Shown piece after piece: positions 25,456 through 33,694 of a stretch of 53,769 nt of DNA. The translations under genes were made by a program, and so were the position numbers. The DNA lies in contig MNXU01000031.1 of NCBI GenBank assembly GCA_001872285.1, positions 1-53,769 of the forward strand, in the 5' to 3' direction. The DNA comes from Betaproteobacteria bacterium CG2_30_68_42 (lineage in GTDB: Bacteria; Pseudomonadota; Gammaproteobacteria; Burkholderiales; Rhodocyclaceae). The notes beneath the pieces are model-generated. The model was not told the origin of the DNA. It saw only the letters and a program-made list of their open reading frames with translations, and searched no databases. Within the stretch, counting starts at the first letter, position 1, and the number at the start of each line of letters is the position of its first letter.

Positions 25456-26292
25456 CTACGGTCGCCCGAGCGGGCGCTGCCTGCGCAGTTCGCGCCAGAC
25501 GAAGGCGAGGGTCGCGAAGAAGAACAGCGCGAAGCCTGCGATCTCGATGACGAACGCGTAGCTCACGCGGTATTCGCCGCTCGCCGCGTCATAGACCGAG
25601 CACAGAATGCGCACCCGGTCCAGCAGTTCGCGGAAGCTTCCCCCCTGCGCGGGCAGCGCCGCTCCGAGGACCATCCGCTTGAGCGGCTCGACCAGCTCGT
25701 CCGGGTCGGGTTTCTCGCCATAGACCTGGCGCCGGATGATGCCACCGCCATCGACGATGGCGACCTGGGTGACATGGTCGAAGCCCGCCGGAGTGGCGAC
25801 GTAGCTGAAGCCGAAGTTGGCGGTGAGGGCGCCGACGATCGCGGCCGGCGGACTGAGGAACTCCCAGTTCGGGGCCGCGATGCCGTGCTTGCGCGCGAAC
25901 GAGGCCATCGCTTCCGGGGAATCGAAAGGCTGGTTGAAGCCGATGCTCACGACGTTGAAGCGTCCGGGGCCGAGGGCGCGCGCGGCCTTCTCGACCGCGC
26001 GATGGAGGTTTCGGGTCGCGGTCGGACAGGCCGCGAAGCAGCCGGTATAGACGAAGCTCACCAGCAGCGGCTTGCCGCGGTAATCCGCGAGGCGCACCGG
26101 CCGGCCACGGCGGTCGAACAGGGTGAAATCGCCCACCGCACGCCCGACCGCGCCCTGCGAGCGGTCGATCGCCGCGCCTGCATCGAGCCTGGTTGCCTCC
26201 GCCGCTGCAACCGACACACCGCGATCGTCCGCGCAGGCCGCGCCGGAGAAAAGCGCGAGCGCAACCCAAAGGCAGCGGGCGCCGCCGTTCAC
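25456..26292 (-). CDS. SCO1/SenC family copper chaperone, C-terminally anchored
   Basis: 278 residues from a GTG that overlaps the ctaB stop (GTGA). Signal peptide, then thioredoxin-like fold with C85-x3-C89 (T-G-C-F-A-A-C-P-T) and the ligand His in F-D-H-V-T-Q (about H173), the copper set of Sco proteins that assemble the CuA site of cytochrome oxidase subunit II. Unlike most Sco proteins it has a C-terminal transmembrane helix (A-F-V-I-E-I-A-G-F-A-L-F-F-F). Last gene of the unit 29718-25456, whose subunit II has a complete CuA site, so CuA assembly is its likely job. Confidence 0.9.
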   Translation of the reverse strand: MNGGARCLWVALALFSGAACADDRGVSVAAAEATRLDAGAAIDRSQGAVGRAVGDFTLFDRRGRPVRLADYRGKPLLVSFVYTGCFAACPTATRNLHRAVEKAARALGPGRFNVVSIGFNQPFDSPEAMASFARKHGIAAPNWEFLSPPAAIVGALTANFGFSYVATPAGFDHVTQVAIVDGGGIIRRQVYGEKPDPDELVEPLKRMVLGAALPAQGGSFRELLDRVRILCSVYDAASGEYRVSYAFVIEIAGFALFFFATLAFVWRELRRQRPLGRP

Positions 26293-27179
26293 AGCCAGGT
26301 GTCGAGCATCGCCCCGCACAGCACCAGGGTGAGCTGCATCAGCGAGGCATGGAAGCAGGTCATGGCGGTGCGCCGGCAGGGCAGCCGCCACAACCGCCAG
26401 GCCCGGAAGATGAAGTGACCGCCTCCGGTCGCCGCGGCCGCGAGATAGATCGCGCCCATCCCGAACCCGACCGGTGCCAGCGACGCGAGCACGAGCGCAC
26501 AGGTGCTGCCCAGGATGGCAGCCGCCGCCCGCTTGTCGCCGATCACCACCGGCAGCATCGGGATGCGGGCCGCCGCATAGTCCTCGCGGAATGCGATCGC
26601 GAGCGACCAGAAGTGCGGCGGCGTCCACAGGAACAGCACCAGCGCGAGCGTGAGCGGCACCGCCCCCAGCCCCGGATCGGCCGCGGCCGATCCGGCGAGC
26701 ACGGCCCAGCTTCCTGCGAGCCCGCCGATGACGATGTTCATCCAGCTTCGCCGCTTCAACCAGACCGTGTAGACGACCGCGTAGAAGAACGCCCCGAGAA
26801 AGACATAGAGGGCGGTCCAGGCGTTGAGTGCGACCCACGCCGCCGCCACCGAGACGGCGACCAGCGCGAGGATCAGCACGAGCCACGCCGGCCCGTGCCG
26901 CAGCGCGCCGGTCACGAACGCGCGCGCGCGCGTGCGCGCCATCGCACGGTCGAGGTCGTGCTCGTAATACTGGTTGAATGCCCCGGCGGCTGCCGAAGAC
27001 ACCAGTACCGCGAAGGCGAGCACCGCCGTCTGCCACGCCGAGAGTGCGGCACCCGGGGTGACCGCGAGGCCGGCCAGCGCGGTGAAGGTGATGACGAAAC
27101 CGATCCGCAGCTTGAACAGTCCCAACACGGCGCGCAGCTTGCCACCGCCTGCCTGATCGCGAACTGCCGTCGTCGCCAT
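26289..27179 (-). CDS. ctaB: Protoheme IX farnesyltransferase (heme O synthase)
   Basis: 296 residues, about nine transmembrane segments, UbiA-type prenyltransferase. Adds farnesyl to heme B giving heme O. The first Asp-rich motif is N69-Q-Y-Y-E-H-D-L-D-R-A-M-A-R-T (N-x5-D-x-D), and the second conserved stretch is V-Y-T-V-W-L-K-R-R-S-W-M-N. Lies between the heme-copper subunit I and SCO genes, with a 3' overlap into SCO. With ctaA on the divergent strand it would give heme A for this enzyme. ATG 27179. Confidence 0.95.
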   Translation of the reverse strand: MATTAVRDQAGGGKLRAVLGLFKLRIGFVITFTALAGLAVTPGAALSAWQTAVLAFAVLVSSAAAGAFNQYYEHDLDRAMARTRARAFVTGALRHGPAWLVLILALVAVSVAAAWVALNAWTALYVFLGAFFYAVVYTVWLKRRSWMNIVIGGLAGSWAVLAGSAAADPGLGAVPLTLALVLFLWTPPHFWSLAIAFREDYAAARIPMLPVVIGDKRAAAAILGSTCALVLASLAPVGFGMGAIYLAAAATGGGHFIFRAWRLWRLPCRRTAMTCFHASLMQLTLVLCGAMLDTWL

Positions 27180-27232
27180 TGGATTCCTCCCGTACCTCGG
27201 AAAACACCCGCCGTGCCCGGTCCCCGGACGAC

Positions 27233-27260
27233 GCGCCGCGGATCCTTCGACCCGCGGCGC
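27233..27260 (-). other. Intercistronic hairpin before ctaB
   Basis: Perfect 9-bp GC stem (27233-27241 with 27252-27260), ten-base loop, in the 87-base gap between subunit I and ctaB. No T-tract; may protect or separate the mRNA, or partly terminate. Confidence 0.35.
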
Positions 27261-27266
27261 CGCCGC

Positions 27267-28964
27267 TCAGGCCATCGGCCAGACTTCGGACAGGTACTTC
27301 CAGTTCACGAAGTAGTAGAGGACGAAGGCGACCAGCAGCACGCTCCCCAGCACCATCGTCCCGGGCACATGGTGCGAAACGGCGCCGCCGTGCGCGGACA
27401 GACTCGATGCGACCGGCATCCTGAGGATGGTCGGCCGGGCGGAGAACTCGCCCTCCTCGAGCTTCTTGCCGAACAGCAGCGAGCCGACCACGAGCAGCAC
27501 CCAGAGTACGCCGCCGACGACGGCCACGACGCCGGCCAGCCCCGCGATCCCCATCATCAGGTAGGCGGCGCCCGGCCACTCGTACTGGAACGGCGCGCCG
27601 GCGAACGCCATGTCCCAGTGCCTGCGGGAGACGCCCAGCGTGCCGGCACCCATCATCACCAGGGTCATCACGTACATCGACAGCCCGAAGATGTAGGGCT
27701 GGAACTTCGCCACCCCGGGCAGGATCAGCTCTCGCTTGAACAGGGCCGGAATCAGGAAGTAGGTGAGCGCCATGAACGCCAGCGTGGTTCCGATCACGAC
27801 CGTCGCGTGGAAGTGGCCCGGCACATAGTAGGTATTGTGCATGAGCAGGTTGAGCTGCTCGGCGCCAAGCACCACGCCGGAGATGCCGCCGAGGAAGCCG
27901 AAGCCCACCAGCGAGATGAAGGTGCCGGAGAACACCGGGTTGCCCCAGGGCGCCTTGCGCAGCCACTCGAACAGGCCGTGGGTGTAACCCTTCTCGCGCT
28001 GGGCCGCCTCGATCGCGCCCGGCACGGTGAAGCCGTGAATCATCGAGGCGAGGACAGCGAAGTACATGAAGTACGAGGTGTTCAGCACCTTCCACTCGGA
28101 GCTCACGCCCGGGTCGGCGAGCAGGTGGTGGGCGGAGGCGAGCTGCAGGAACAGGATGTAGAGCAGGAACGCCGAACGCGACACCTTCTCGGACAGCGGC
28201 TTGGCGCCGAAGGCGATCGCCGCGACCGCGTACCAGACCGAGACGTGCGCGGCGACGTTGATCTGCTGCGAGCTGTGGCCCATCGCCCAGAACACCAGCC
28301 GGTACATCTGGGCGTCGATCTCCTTGATGTAGCCCACCGACCAGAGGAAGGTCGGGATCAGGATGATCGCGCCCGAGGCGATGGTGAAGATCGCGATGAT
28401 GCAGGCAGTCAGCGCGCCGAAGGTCACCAGCGGGATCGATCCCTCGTAGGTGCGCTCGTTCTTCGCCACCACCAGCGTGCCGAGGAAGATGAAGCAGCCG
28501 AGCAGCGCACCCACCGCGAACAGGATCAGCCCGAGGTAGAAGTGCGGTTGCGCCATCATCGGCACGTAGGCCGTGAACATGACGGTGGAGCCGCCCTGGA
28601 AGATCGCGACGTTGGTCGTGATCGCGCCGATCACCATCAGGGCGAAGCCGAGCCAGGCGATGCGCGGGGTCGCCAGCCGGCAGCGCAGCAGGGTCGAGGA
28701 GCAGAAGTACAGCACCGCGATCTCGAAGAAGATGATCCAGAACAGCAGCATGTTGACGCCGTGCAGGGTCAGCACCTGGTAGAACTGGTCCGCCGGCAGC
28801 AGCTTGATCGCCGGCCAGCGCGTGAGCGCCACCAGCACGGCGGTGAGGCCGCCCATCACCATGGAGAGCACCGCGGCGACCGCGTTGAAGCGCATTAGGC
28901 TCTCGGCCTGGGTGTCGAACTGGAGCCCGGTGCGCGGGCAGGTACGGTAGGTCGTCGTCATCAT
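27267..28964 (-). CDS. Heme-copper oxidase superfamily subunit I, NO-reductase-like
   Basis: 565 residues, 12-13 transmembrane helices. Metal ligands are kept: H68 and H386 for the low-spin heme, H384 for the high-spin heme, and H230, H279, H280 for CuB. The helix-VI motif normally reading H-P-E-V-Y, whose Tyr is cross-linked in O2 reductases, reads H-S-S-Q-Q (230-234), so the catalytic Tyr is missing and a Gln takes its place. That is expected for NO reductase families of this superfamily; I recall the eNOR group as a likely match but cannot verify it. Automatic annotation may call it cytochrome c oxidase. Genes for a CuA subunit II and heme A synthesis adjoin it. ATG 28964, alternative 28961; strong GGGGGGAG upstream. 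Confidence 0.85.
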   Translation of the reverse strand: MMTTTYRTCPRTGLQFDTQAESLMRFNAVAAVLSMVMGGLTAVLVALTRWPAIKLLPADQFYQVLTLHGVNMLLFWIIFFEIAVLYFCSSTLLRCRLATPRIAWLGFALMVIGAITTNVAIFQGGSTVMFTAYVPMMAQPHFYLGLILFAVGALLGCFIFLGTLVVAKNERTYEGSIPLVTFGALTACIIAIFTIASGAIILIPTFLWSVGYIKEIDAQMYRLVFWAMGHSSQQINVAAHVSVWYAVAAIAFGAKPLSEKVSRSAFLLYILFLQLASAHHLLADPGVSSEWKVLNTSYFMYFAVLASMIHGFTVPGAIEAAQREKGYTHGLFEWLRKAPWGNPVFSGTFISLVGFGFLGGISGVVLGAEQLNLLMHNTYYVPGHFHATVVIGTTLAFMALTYFLIPALFKRELILPGVAKFQPYIFGLSMYVMTLVMMGAGTLGVSRRHWDMAFAGAPFQYEWPGAAYLMMGIAGLAGVVAVVGGVLWVLLVVGSLLFGKKLEEGEFSARPTILRMPVASSLSAHGGAVSHHVPGTMVLGSVLLVAFVLYYFVNWKYLSEVWPMA

Positions 28965-28974
28965 CGCTCCCCCC

Positions 28975-29514
28975 TCACTTCACGTAGATGCGGCCCAGCA
29001 TCGTGTGGTGGCCGATGCCGCAGAACTCGTTGCATACGAGCGAATAGATTCCCGCCTTTTCCGGCGTGAGCTTGATGACATGCTCGTAGCCAGGAACGAC
29101 CTCGATGTTGATGTTCACGGGCTGGAGCGAGAAGCCGTGCAGCAAGTCCATCGAGCTGATGTGCAGCTTGTAGGGTTTCCCGGCCTCAAGCTCCAGGATC
29201 GGCCACCAGTTCCACATGCGCGCGATGAGATAGACGTCGCTGCCCACCGGCGGCTTGACGACCGGGATCTGCGTTTCGGTCTCGGTGCGCACCTGGTACT
29301 GCTTGACCATCTGCTCCGCCTTGGCGGAGAACATCGCAGCGGTCGTCTTGTACTTCTCGTTCGAGAGGTTCTGGCGGCCGTTGATGTGCCAGTAGATCAT
29401 GAAGAAGAACATGAACAGCGACCACACCAGTGCCAGGACGATGAAGATCAGTTCCTGCTTGCCGATGGATTCCTTCCACCAGTTGGTTGCTGCGGGCGGC
29501 AGAATTGCGCTCAT
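28975..29514 (-). CDS. Heme-copper enzyme subunit II with CuA site
   Basis: 179 residues. One transmembrane helix (about residues 22-43) and a periplasmic cupredoxin domain carrying the full CuA set: H126 (D-L-L-H-G-F), C161, E163, C165, H169, M172 in C-N-E-F-C-G-I-G-H-H-T-M. It takes electrons from cytochrome c or similar. Compared with classical two-helix subunit II it lacks one N-terminal transmembrane helix and is short. Ten bases separate it from the subunit I gene. Its presence makes a cNOR (NorC-type) arrangement unlikely. Confidence 0.93.
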   Translation of the reverse strand: MSAILPPAATNWWKESIGKQELIFIVLALVWSLFMFFFMIYWHINGRQNLSNEKYKTTAAMFSAKAEQMVKQYQVRTETETQIPVVKPPVGSDVYLIARMWNWWPILELEAGKPYKLHISSMDLLHGFSLQPVNINIEVVPGYEHVIKLTPEKAGIYSLVCNEFCGIGHHTMLGRIYVK

Positions 29515-29547
29515 GACGTCACTCCCCGAGTAGCCGGCATCAAGCGG

Positions 29548-29718
29548 TCAGCGTGCGACCGGAACCGACGCGATTTCCATGACGCCCCACAGGATGTAGA
29601 GCACGGTCGGGAACACGATCCCGAGAAACAGCAGCAGAAACGGGTTGTCGAGCACCTGCTGCATGACGGGGATGCGTTCCGGCTCCTCGCCTGCCGATTC
29701 CTGGATCTGTTCGCTCAT
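29548..29718 (-). CDS. 56-residue single-helix membrane protein, small subunit
   Basis: Starts at ATG 29718 after AGGAGG at seven-base spacing. Acidic N-terminus (E-E-P-E-R-I-P-V) and one hydrophobic helix (about residues 27-50, F-L-L-L-F-L-G-I-V-F-P-T-V-L-Y). It leads the operon with subunits II and I, so it is likely a small structural subunit of the heme-copper enzyme, comparable to the short subunits of oxidases. Family not recognised. Downstream gene is 33 bases away. Confidence 0.7.
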   Translation of the reverse strand: MSEQIQESAGEEPERIPVMQQVLDNPFLLLFLGIVFPTVLYILWGVMEIASVPVAR

Positions 29719-29806
29719 CGTGATCCTCCTGGGTTCTGGTTCTGGTGCGGGCGGCACGCCCGCCATCCGGCGCCGCAAAGTTACGCCGGCGCCGATGTCC
29801 AAGTAA

Positions 29807-29820
29807 TTGACTCAGGTCAA
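29807..29820. promoter_or_regulatory. FNR/DNR-type box between divergent ctaA and NOR-like operons
   Basis: TTGAC-TCAG-GTCAA, a perfect inverted repeat and a typical DNR/FNR half-site variant. Centre 29813.5 lies about 95 bases before the 56-residue gene (-) and 73 before ctaA (+). For ctaA a TATAAT follows at 29849-29854. Confidence 0.7.
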
Positions 29821-29848
29821 TTGCCTGCGGCAATCGGCCGCAGGCGCC

Positions 29849-29854
29849 TATAAT
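29849..29854 (+). promoter_or_regulatory. -10 box of ctaA
   Basis: Perfect TATAAT, 33 bases before the ctaA ATG, about 35 bases past the centre of the FNR-type box. This places the box near -47, slightly off the ideal -41.5. Confidence 0.5.
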
Positions 29855-29886
29855 CGCCGCGTTTTCCGCGCCGGCCCCTATCCCGG

Positions 29887-30933
29887 ATGAATACTGGAAA
29901 CCGCAGGAGCGTCGCGCTGTGGCTCCTCGCCTGCTGCGCGATGGTGTTTGCCACGCTGGTCGTGGGCGGCGTGACCCGGCTCACCCATTCGGGGCTGTCG
30001 ATCGTCGAATGGCAGCCGCTGGTGGGGGCGCTGCCACCGCTCTCGCAGGGCGACTGGCAGGAGCTGTTCGCCAAGTACCAGGCCACGCCCGAGGGACGGC
30101 AGGTGAATTCAGCGATGAGCCTGGCGGAGTTTCGCGGCATCTTCTGGTGGGAATATGCGCACCGGCTGCTCGGTCGCTCGATCGGCGTCGTGTTCCTGCT
30201 GCCCTTCCTGGTCTTCGTAGCCACAGGGAGAATCGGCCGGACCCTCGCGCCGCGGCTCGCGGCGATCTTCGCGCTCGGAGCGCTCCAGGGAGCCATGGGC
30301 TGGTACATGGTGGCGAGCGGACTGGTCGAGGATCCGCGCGTGAGCCAGTACCGGCTGGCTGCGCATCTCGGACTCGCGTTCCTGATCTTCGGCCTGATGT
30401 TCTGGTTGGCTCTCGACCTGCTGCGGGAGCGCGCGCGATCTCCGGCAGCGGGCCCGATGCGTAGCCTGCAACGCTTCGCCGCCGGCCTCGCCGCGCTCCT
30501 CTTCGTGATGGTGCTGTCCGGGGCGCTGGTCGCCGGCATTCACGCCGGGTTGGCCTACAACACCTTCCCGCTCATGAACGGACACTTCGTGCCGCCGGAG
30601 ATCTTCCTGATCGAGCCGTGGCCGCTCAACTTCTTCAGCAACATGGCCACGGTCCAGTTCGACCACCGCATGATCGCCTGGCTGCTCGCCTTCCTGGTGC
30701 CGTGGTTCTGGCTGCGGGCGCGCGCCGTCCCTCTCGCGCGCACGGCCCGGCTCGCCAGCGACTTCCTCGTGCTCGGACTCGCGCTGCAGATCGGCCTGGG
30801 GATCGCCACGCTGCTCTACGTCGTGCCGGTCGCGCTCGCCGCGGCACACCAGGCCGGCGCGATGGTGCTGTTCGCGCTCGTGCTCTGGGTGAACCACGAA
30901 CTGCGCGCCGCGAGCCCTGCCCCTGCTCAGTGA
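29887..30933 (+). CDS. ctaA: Heme A synthase (CtaA/COX15)
   Basis: 348 residues, eight transmembrane helices. Oxidises the C8 methyl of heme O to the formyl group of heme A in the membrane. Family signatures: G-G-V-T-R-L-T-H-S-G-L-S-I-V-E-W-Q-P (early), E-Y-A-H-R-L-L-G-R, A-A-H-L-G, Q-F-D-H-R, A-A-H-Q. The extracellular Cys pair of the Bacillus type is absent, as in the proteobacterial/mitochondrial type. Divergent from the heme-copper operon, with ctaB there, so together they supply heme A. 3' end overlaps nirN by seven bases. Confidence 0.95.
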   Translation: MNTGNRRSVALWLLACCAMVFATLVVGGVTRLTHSGLSIVEWQPLVGALPPLSQGDWQELFAKYQATPEGRQVNSAMSLAEFRGIFWWEYAHRLLGRSIGVVFLLPFLVFVATGRIGRTLAPRLAAIFALGALQGAMGWYMVASGLVEDPRVSQYRLAAHLGLAFLIFGLMFWLALDLLRERARSPAAGPMRSLQRFAAGLAALLFVMVLSGALVAGIHAGLAYNTFPLMNGHFVPPEIFLIEPWPLNFFSNMATVQFDHRMIAWLLAFLVPWFWLRARAVPLARTARLASDFLVLGLALQIGLGIATLLYVVPVALAAAHQAGAMVLFALVLWVNHELRAASPAPAQ

Positions 30934-32480
30934 CTGGTGCCTTCCGAGCGGGTGATCTTGTTGTGCAGGTTGTACTTGCCCACCGGCTTGCGCGCCGGGA
31001 TGCGCTTGAGCTCGCGCAGGGTGCGCGCGTCGAAGACGATCAGCGCGCCTTCGTTCTCCCACAGGCTCGCGAGCGCATGGGTCCCGTCGGCCGTGAACTC
31101 GATGTGCGCAACCGTCTTGCCCGGCTCGGGGCGAAGCTGCGCGACGACTTCCAGCGTCTGCTTGTCGATCACCGTCAGCGTGTCCCGGTTCTTCGGGCTC
31201 ATCATCGAATCGACCCAGGCGTAGCGGCTCGCCTCGTGCGAGCGGATGAAGAAGCCGGGACCGGGCGTGGGGATGTTGCGCAGGATCTTCCAGTCGCGCA
31301 CGTCGATGACGCTCACCACGCCCTCGCGCAGGTTGGGCGTGGCGAGCACGGTGCGATCCCCGATCTTCCAGGTGATGCCCGAGCCCAGGTGCGGCATGCC
31401 GGGCAGCGCCAGCTCCGCGATCCTGCGCCGCACGTCGAGGTTGACCACCTGCCCGCGCCCGGCCGTGCGCGAGGCGCCGATGAGCGAGGAATAGTCCGGG
31501 GTGAAGAAGAAGTCGTCGAGCGTGTCCTCGAGGACGGTGCGCCGCGGGTTCAGGAATCCCGGAAGGAAGGCTCCTTCCTTGAGCCTGAAATCGTGGATCA
31601 TCCCCGCCGGAATGTCCTCGGCCTTCGGATCGTAGCTGATCTCCCAGAGCTCGGGGATGTCCTTGAGCGCGGCAACGAAACTCCTGCGCGGCGCGGCGTC
31701 ATAGACCGCAGAGACCCGCGAGCCGGCGCGCCCCTCGCGATCCTTCACCTCGATCAGCTTGAGCAACCGCAGTTCCGCGTCGAACAGCGCGAGGGTGTGG
31801 GGATAGTAGTTGGCCACGGCGACGAAGTTCCCGTCGCCCGACACGGCGAGGTTGCGGGTGTTGATGCCCGCGCGCACCTCCGCCACCACCTTGAGGTTCC
31901 AGAGATCGAACTTGCTCACCCAGCCGTCGCGCGAGGCGAAGAACACGTAGCGCCCGTCGGGCGTGAACTTCGGCCCGCCGTGCAGCCCATAGCGCGAGGG
32001 GAAGCGGAAGATCGGCTCCAGCCGGTCGCCGTCCAGGATGGTGACATGATGGTCGAGCGCCTCGACGACGATGAACAGATTCATCGGATCGGCATCGAAC
32101 TGCGCTCGCGCGGGCAGGCTGCCGGGGGCGAAATGGACGATGCGCGAGGCCTCGATCCGCTGCGTGTCCCAGACCGGCGCCGGAACGACCGGGGTGTAGA
32201 TCCAGCGCGCCAGCGCCTCGATCTCGCCGGTCGAGAGCACCTGGGCGAAGCCCGCCATCTGGGTCGCCGGCCGCCCGCTGCGGATCACATCGACCGCCGC
32301 TGCCGGCTTCAGCCGTTCGAGGCTCTGCGGCAGCAGCGCCGGCCCCTGCCCGCCGAGCCGGTCCGCGCCGTGGCACTTGGCGCAATGCTGCTCGAACAGG
32401 GCTTCCGGTGCCGCGAAGGCTTCCCGGCCCGCGCAGGCGAGCAGCGCGGCCGCCGCCCATGCCGCGGCGCTCGCTTTCAT
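30927..32480 (-). CDS. nirN: Cytochrome c with heme d1 domain, dihydro-heme d1 dehydrogenase
   Basis: 517 residues. Signal peptide, a small cytochrome c domain with C33-A-K-C-H37, then an eight-bladed cytochrome cd1-like propeller (about 130-510) with Y-N-L-H-N near the end. The architecture equals NirS. It is assigned NirN because it lies at the end of the heme d1 biosynthesis genes, next to nirJ, and a better NirS is at 37332. NirN in Pseudomonas does the last oxidation to heme d1 and hands it to NirS. ATG overlaps the nirJ stop. Confidence 0.9.
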   Translation of the reverse strand: MKASAAAWAAAALLACAGREAFAAPEALFEQHCAKCHGADRLGGQGPALLPQSLERLKPAAAVDVIRSGRPATQMAGFAQVLSTGEIEALARWIYTPVVPAPVWDTQRIEASRIVHFAPGSLPARAQFDADPMNLFIVVEALDHHVTILDGDRLEPIFRFPSRYGLHGGPKFTPDGRYVFFASRDGWVSKFDLWNLKVVAEVRAGINTRNLAVSGDGNFVAVANYYPHTLALFDAELRLLKLIEVKDREGRAGSRVSAVYDAAPRRSFVAALKDIPELWEISYDPKAEDIPAGMIHDFRLKEGAFLPGFLNPRRTVLEDTLDDFFFTPDYSSLIGASRTAGRGQVVNLDVRRRIAELALPGMPHLGSGITWKIGDRTVLATPNLREGVVSVIDVRDWKILRNIPTPGPGFFIRSHEASRYAWVDSMMSPKNRDTLTVIDKQTLEVVAQLRPEPGKTVAHIEFTADGTHALASLWENEGALIVFDARTLRELKRIPARKPVGKYNLHNKITRSEGTSH

Positions 32481-33685
32481 CGGCCGGAGGCCGGCACGGG
32501 CCGGCGCCGCGGGTAGGCCGTGACCTCCAGCCGCGCGGTGCCGGCCGCGATGCCAATCTCCTCGTCGGTGAGGTAGCAGCCGGGGTCCTCCTGCCACGGA
32601 TCGCCGCTCACCTGTTCGGCACGCACGCGGGTGTTTCCCGCGCAGAGGTCGAAGTACGCGCAGGCGGCGCAGCGTCCCTTGATGCCGCGCGGCCGCGCCT
32701 TCAGCCCCCTCATCAGCGGATCGGACAGGTCGGTCCAGATCTGCGAGAACGGGCGGCTGCGAACGTTGCCCAGGCTGTGGTGCCACCACATGGTGTCGGG
32801 GTGCACGTTTCCCAGGTTGTCGATGTTGGCGACATTGACTCCCGAGGAGTTTCCGCCCCAGCGCGCGAGCTTCGCCCGGATGTGCGCCTCGAGGCTCGGA
32901 AAGCGACGCCGCACCCAGAGCAGCAGGTAGACGCCGTCGGCGTCGTTGTTGCCGCTGGTGACCTCGCGGTGCACGCCGCGCACCTGGTGATCCCAGCAGG
33001 TGTCGAACAGCAGGTCCATCGCCCGGCGGGTGAGCTGGTGGCGGGCATCGTCGGCGCGGTTGCGGTTCCCGCGCCCGGCGTAGTTGAGGTGGGAGAAGTA
33101 GAAGCGGTCGATGCGCTCGCGCTCGATCAGCGCGAGCAGCTCGGGCAGATCCTGCGCGTTGTCCTGGGTCAGGGTGAAACGCACGCCGACCTTGATGCCG
33201 GCATCCCGGCACAGGCGGATGCCGGCGAGCGAGCGGTCGAATGCTCCCGGCATGCGCCGGAAGCGGTCGTGGGTGGCACCGATCCCGTCCAGGCTGATGC
33301 CGACGTAATCGAAGCCGACCGCCGCGATGCGCCCGATGTTCGCCTTATCGATCAGGGTGCCGTTGGACGACAGCCCGACATAAAAGCCCATCGTCTTCGC
33401 GCGCGCAGCGATCTCGAACAGGTCGGAGCGCAGCAGCGGTTCTCCCCCGGACAGGATCAGCACCGGCACACCGAAGCCCTTGAGATCGTCCATGACCGCG
33501 AACACCTCGGCTGTGGACAGCTCGCCGGGGAAGTCGGTGTCCGCGGAGATCGAATAGCAGTGCTTGCAGGTGAGGTTGCAGCGCCGCACCAGGTTCCAGA
33601 TCACCACCGGCCCGGACGGCTCGCGCGCCGGTGCGAGCGGCGTGGGCCGCGCGATCTCCTGCATGAACTGGCTGATCCGGAACAT
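32477..33685 (-). CDS. nirJ: Heme d1 biosynthesis radical SAM protein
   Basis: 402 residues. Radical SAM cluster C36-x3-C40-x2-C43 (R-R-C-N-L-T-C-K-H-C-Y), S-G-G-E-P-L-L, then a SPASM-like Cys-rich C-terminus (C-A-A-C-A-Y-F-D-L-C-A-G-N and P-G-C-Y). NirJ replaces propionates on didecarboxysiroheme by oxo groups. The length and ends match NirJ. Short gap of nine bases after nirH; its stop overlaps nirN's ATG. Confidence 0.95.
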   Translation of the reverse strand: MFRISQFMQEIARPTPLAPAREPSGPVVIWNLVRRCNLTCKHCYSISADTDFPGELSTAEVFAVMDDLKGFGVPVLILSGGEPLLRSDLFEIAARAKTMGFYVGLSSNGTLIDKANIGRIAAVGFDYVGISLDGIGATHDRFRRMPGAFDRSLAGIRLCRDAGIKVGVRFTLTQDNAQDLPELLALIERERIDRFYFSHLNYAGRGNRNRADDARHQLTRRAMDLLFDTCWDHQVRGVHREVTSGNNDADGVYLLLWVRRRFPSLEAHIRAKLARWGGNSSGVNVANIDNLGNVHPDTMWWHHSLGNVRSRPFSQIWTDLSDPLMRGLKARPRGIKGRCAACAYFDLCAGNTRVRAEQVSGDPWQEDPGCYLTDEEIGIAAGTARLEVTAYPRRRPVPASGR

Positions 33686-33694
33686 CGCGCCTCC

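Noticed and set aside
26193-28898. A ~900-codon open frame on the plus strand opposite the heme-copper, ctaB and SCO genes
   Set aside because: It mirrors the third-position GC bias of the real genes, is rich in Arg/His/Asp/Gln and matches nothing. Similar long antisense frames occur at 526-2442, 2172-4868 and 18110-20128 and are also shadows.
27267-28964. Plain cytochrome c oxidase (CoxA) for the subunit I gene
   Set aside because: The H-P-E-V-Y motif with its cross-linking Tyr is absent (H-S-S-Q-Q instead), which argues against O2 reduction by the usual mechanism.
28975-29514. NorC-like cytochrome c subunit for a cNOR
   Set aside because: No C-x2-C-H is present; the CuA ligand set is complete, so it is a subunit II.
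30927-32480. A second nirS
   Set aside because: The protein has cd1 architecture, but its position after nirJ and its smaller cytochrome c part fit NirN; the true NirS with the Y-N-T-Q-H-D-I-Y end is at 37332.
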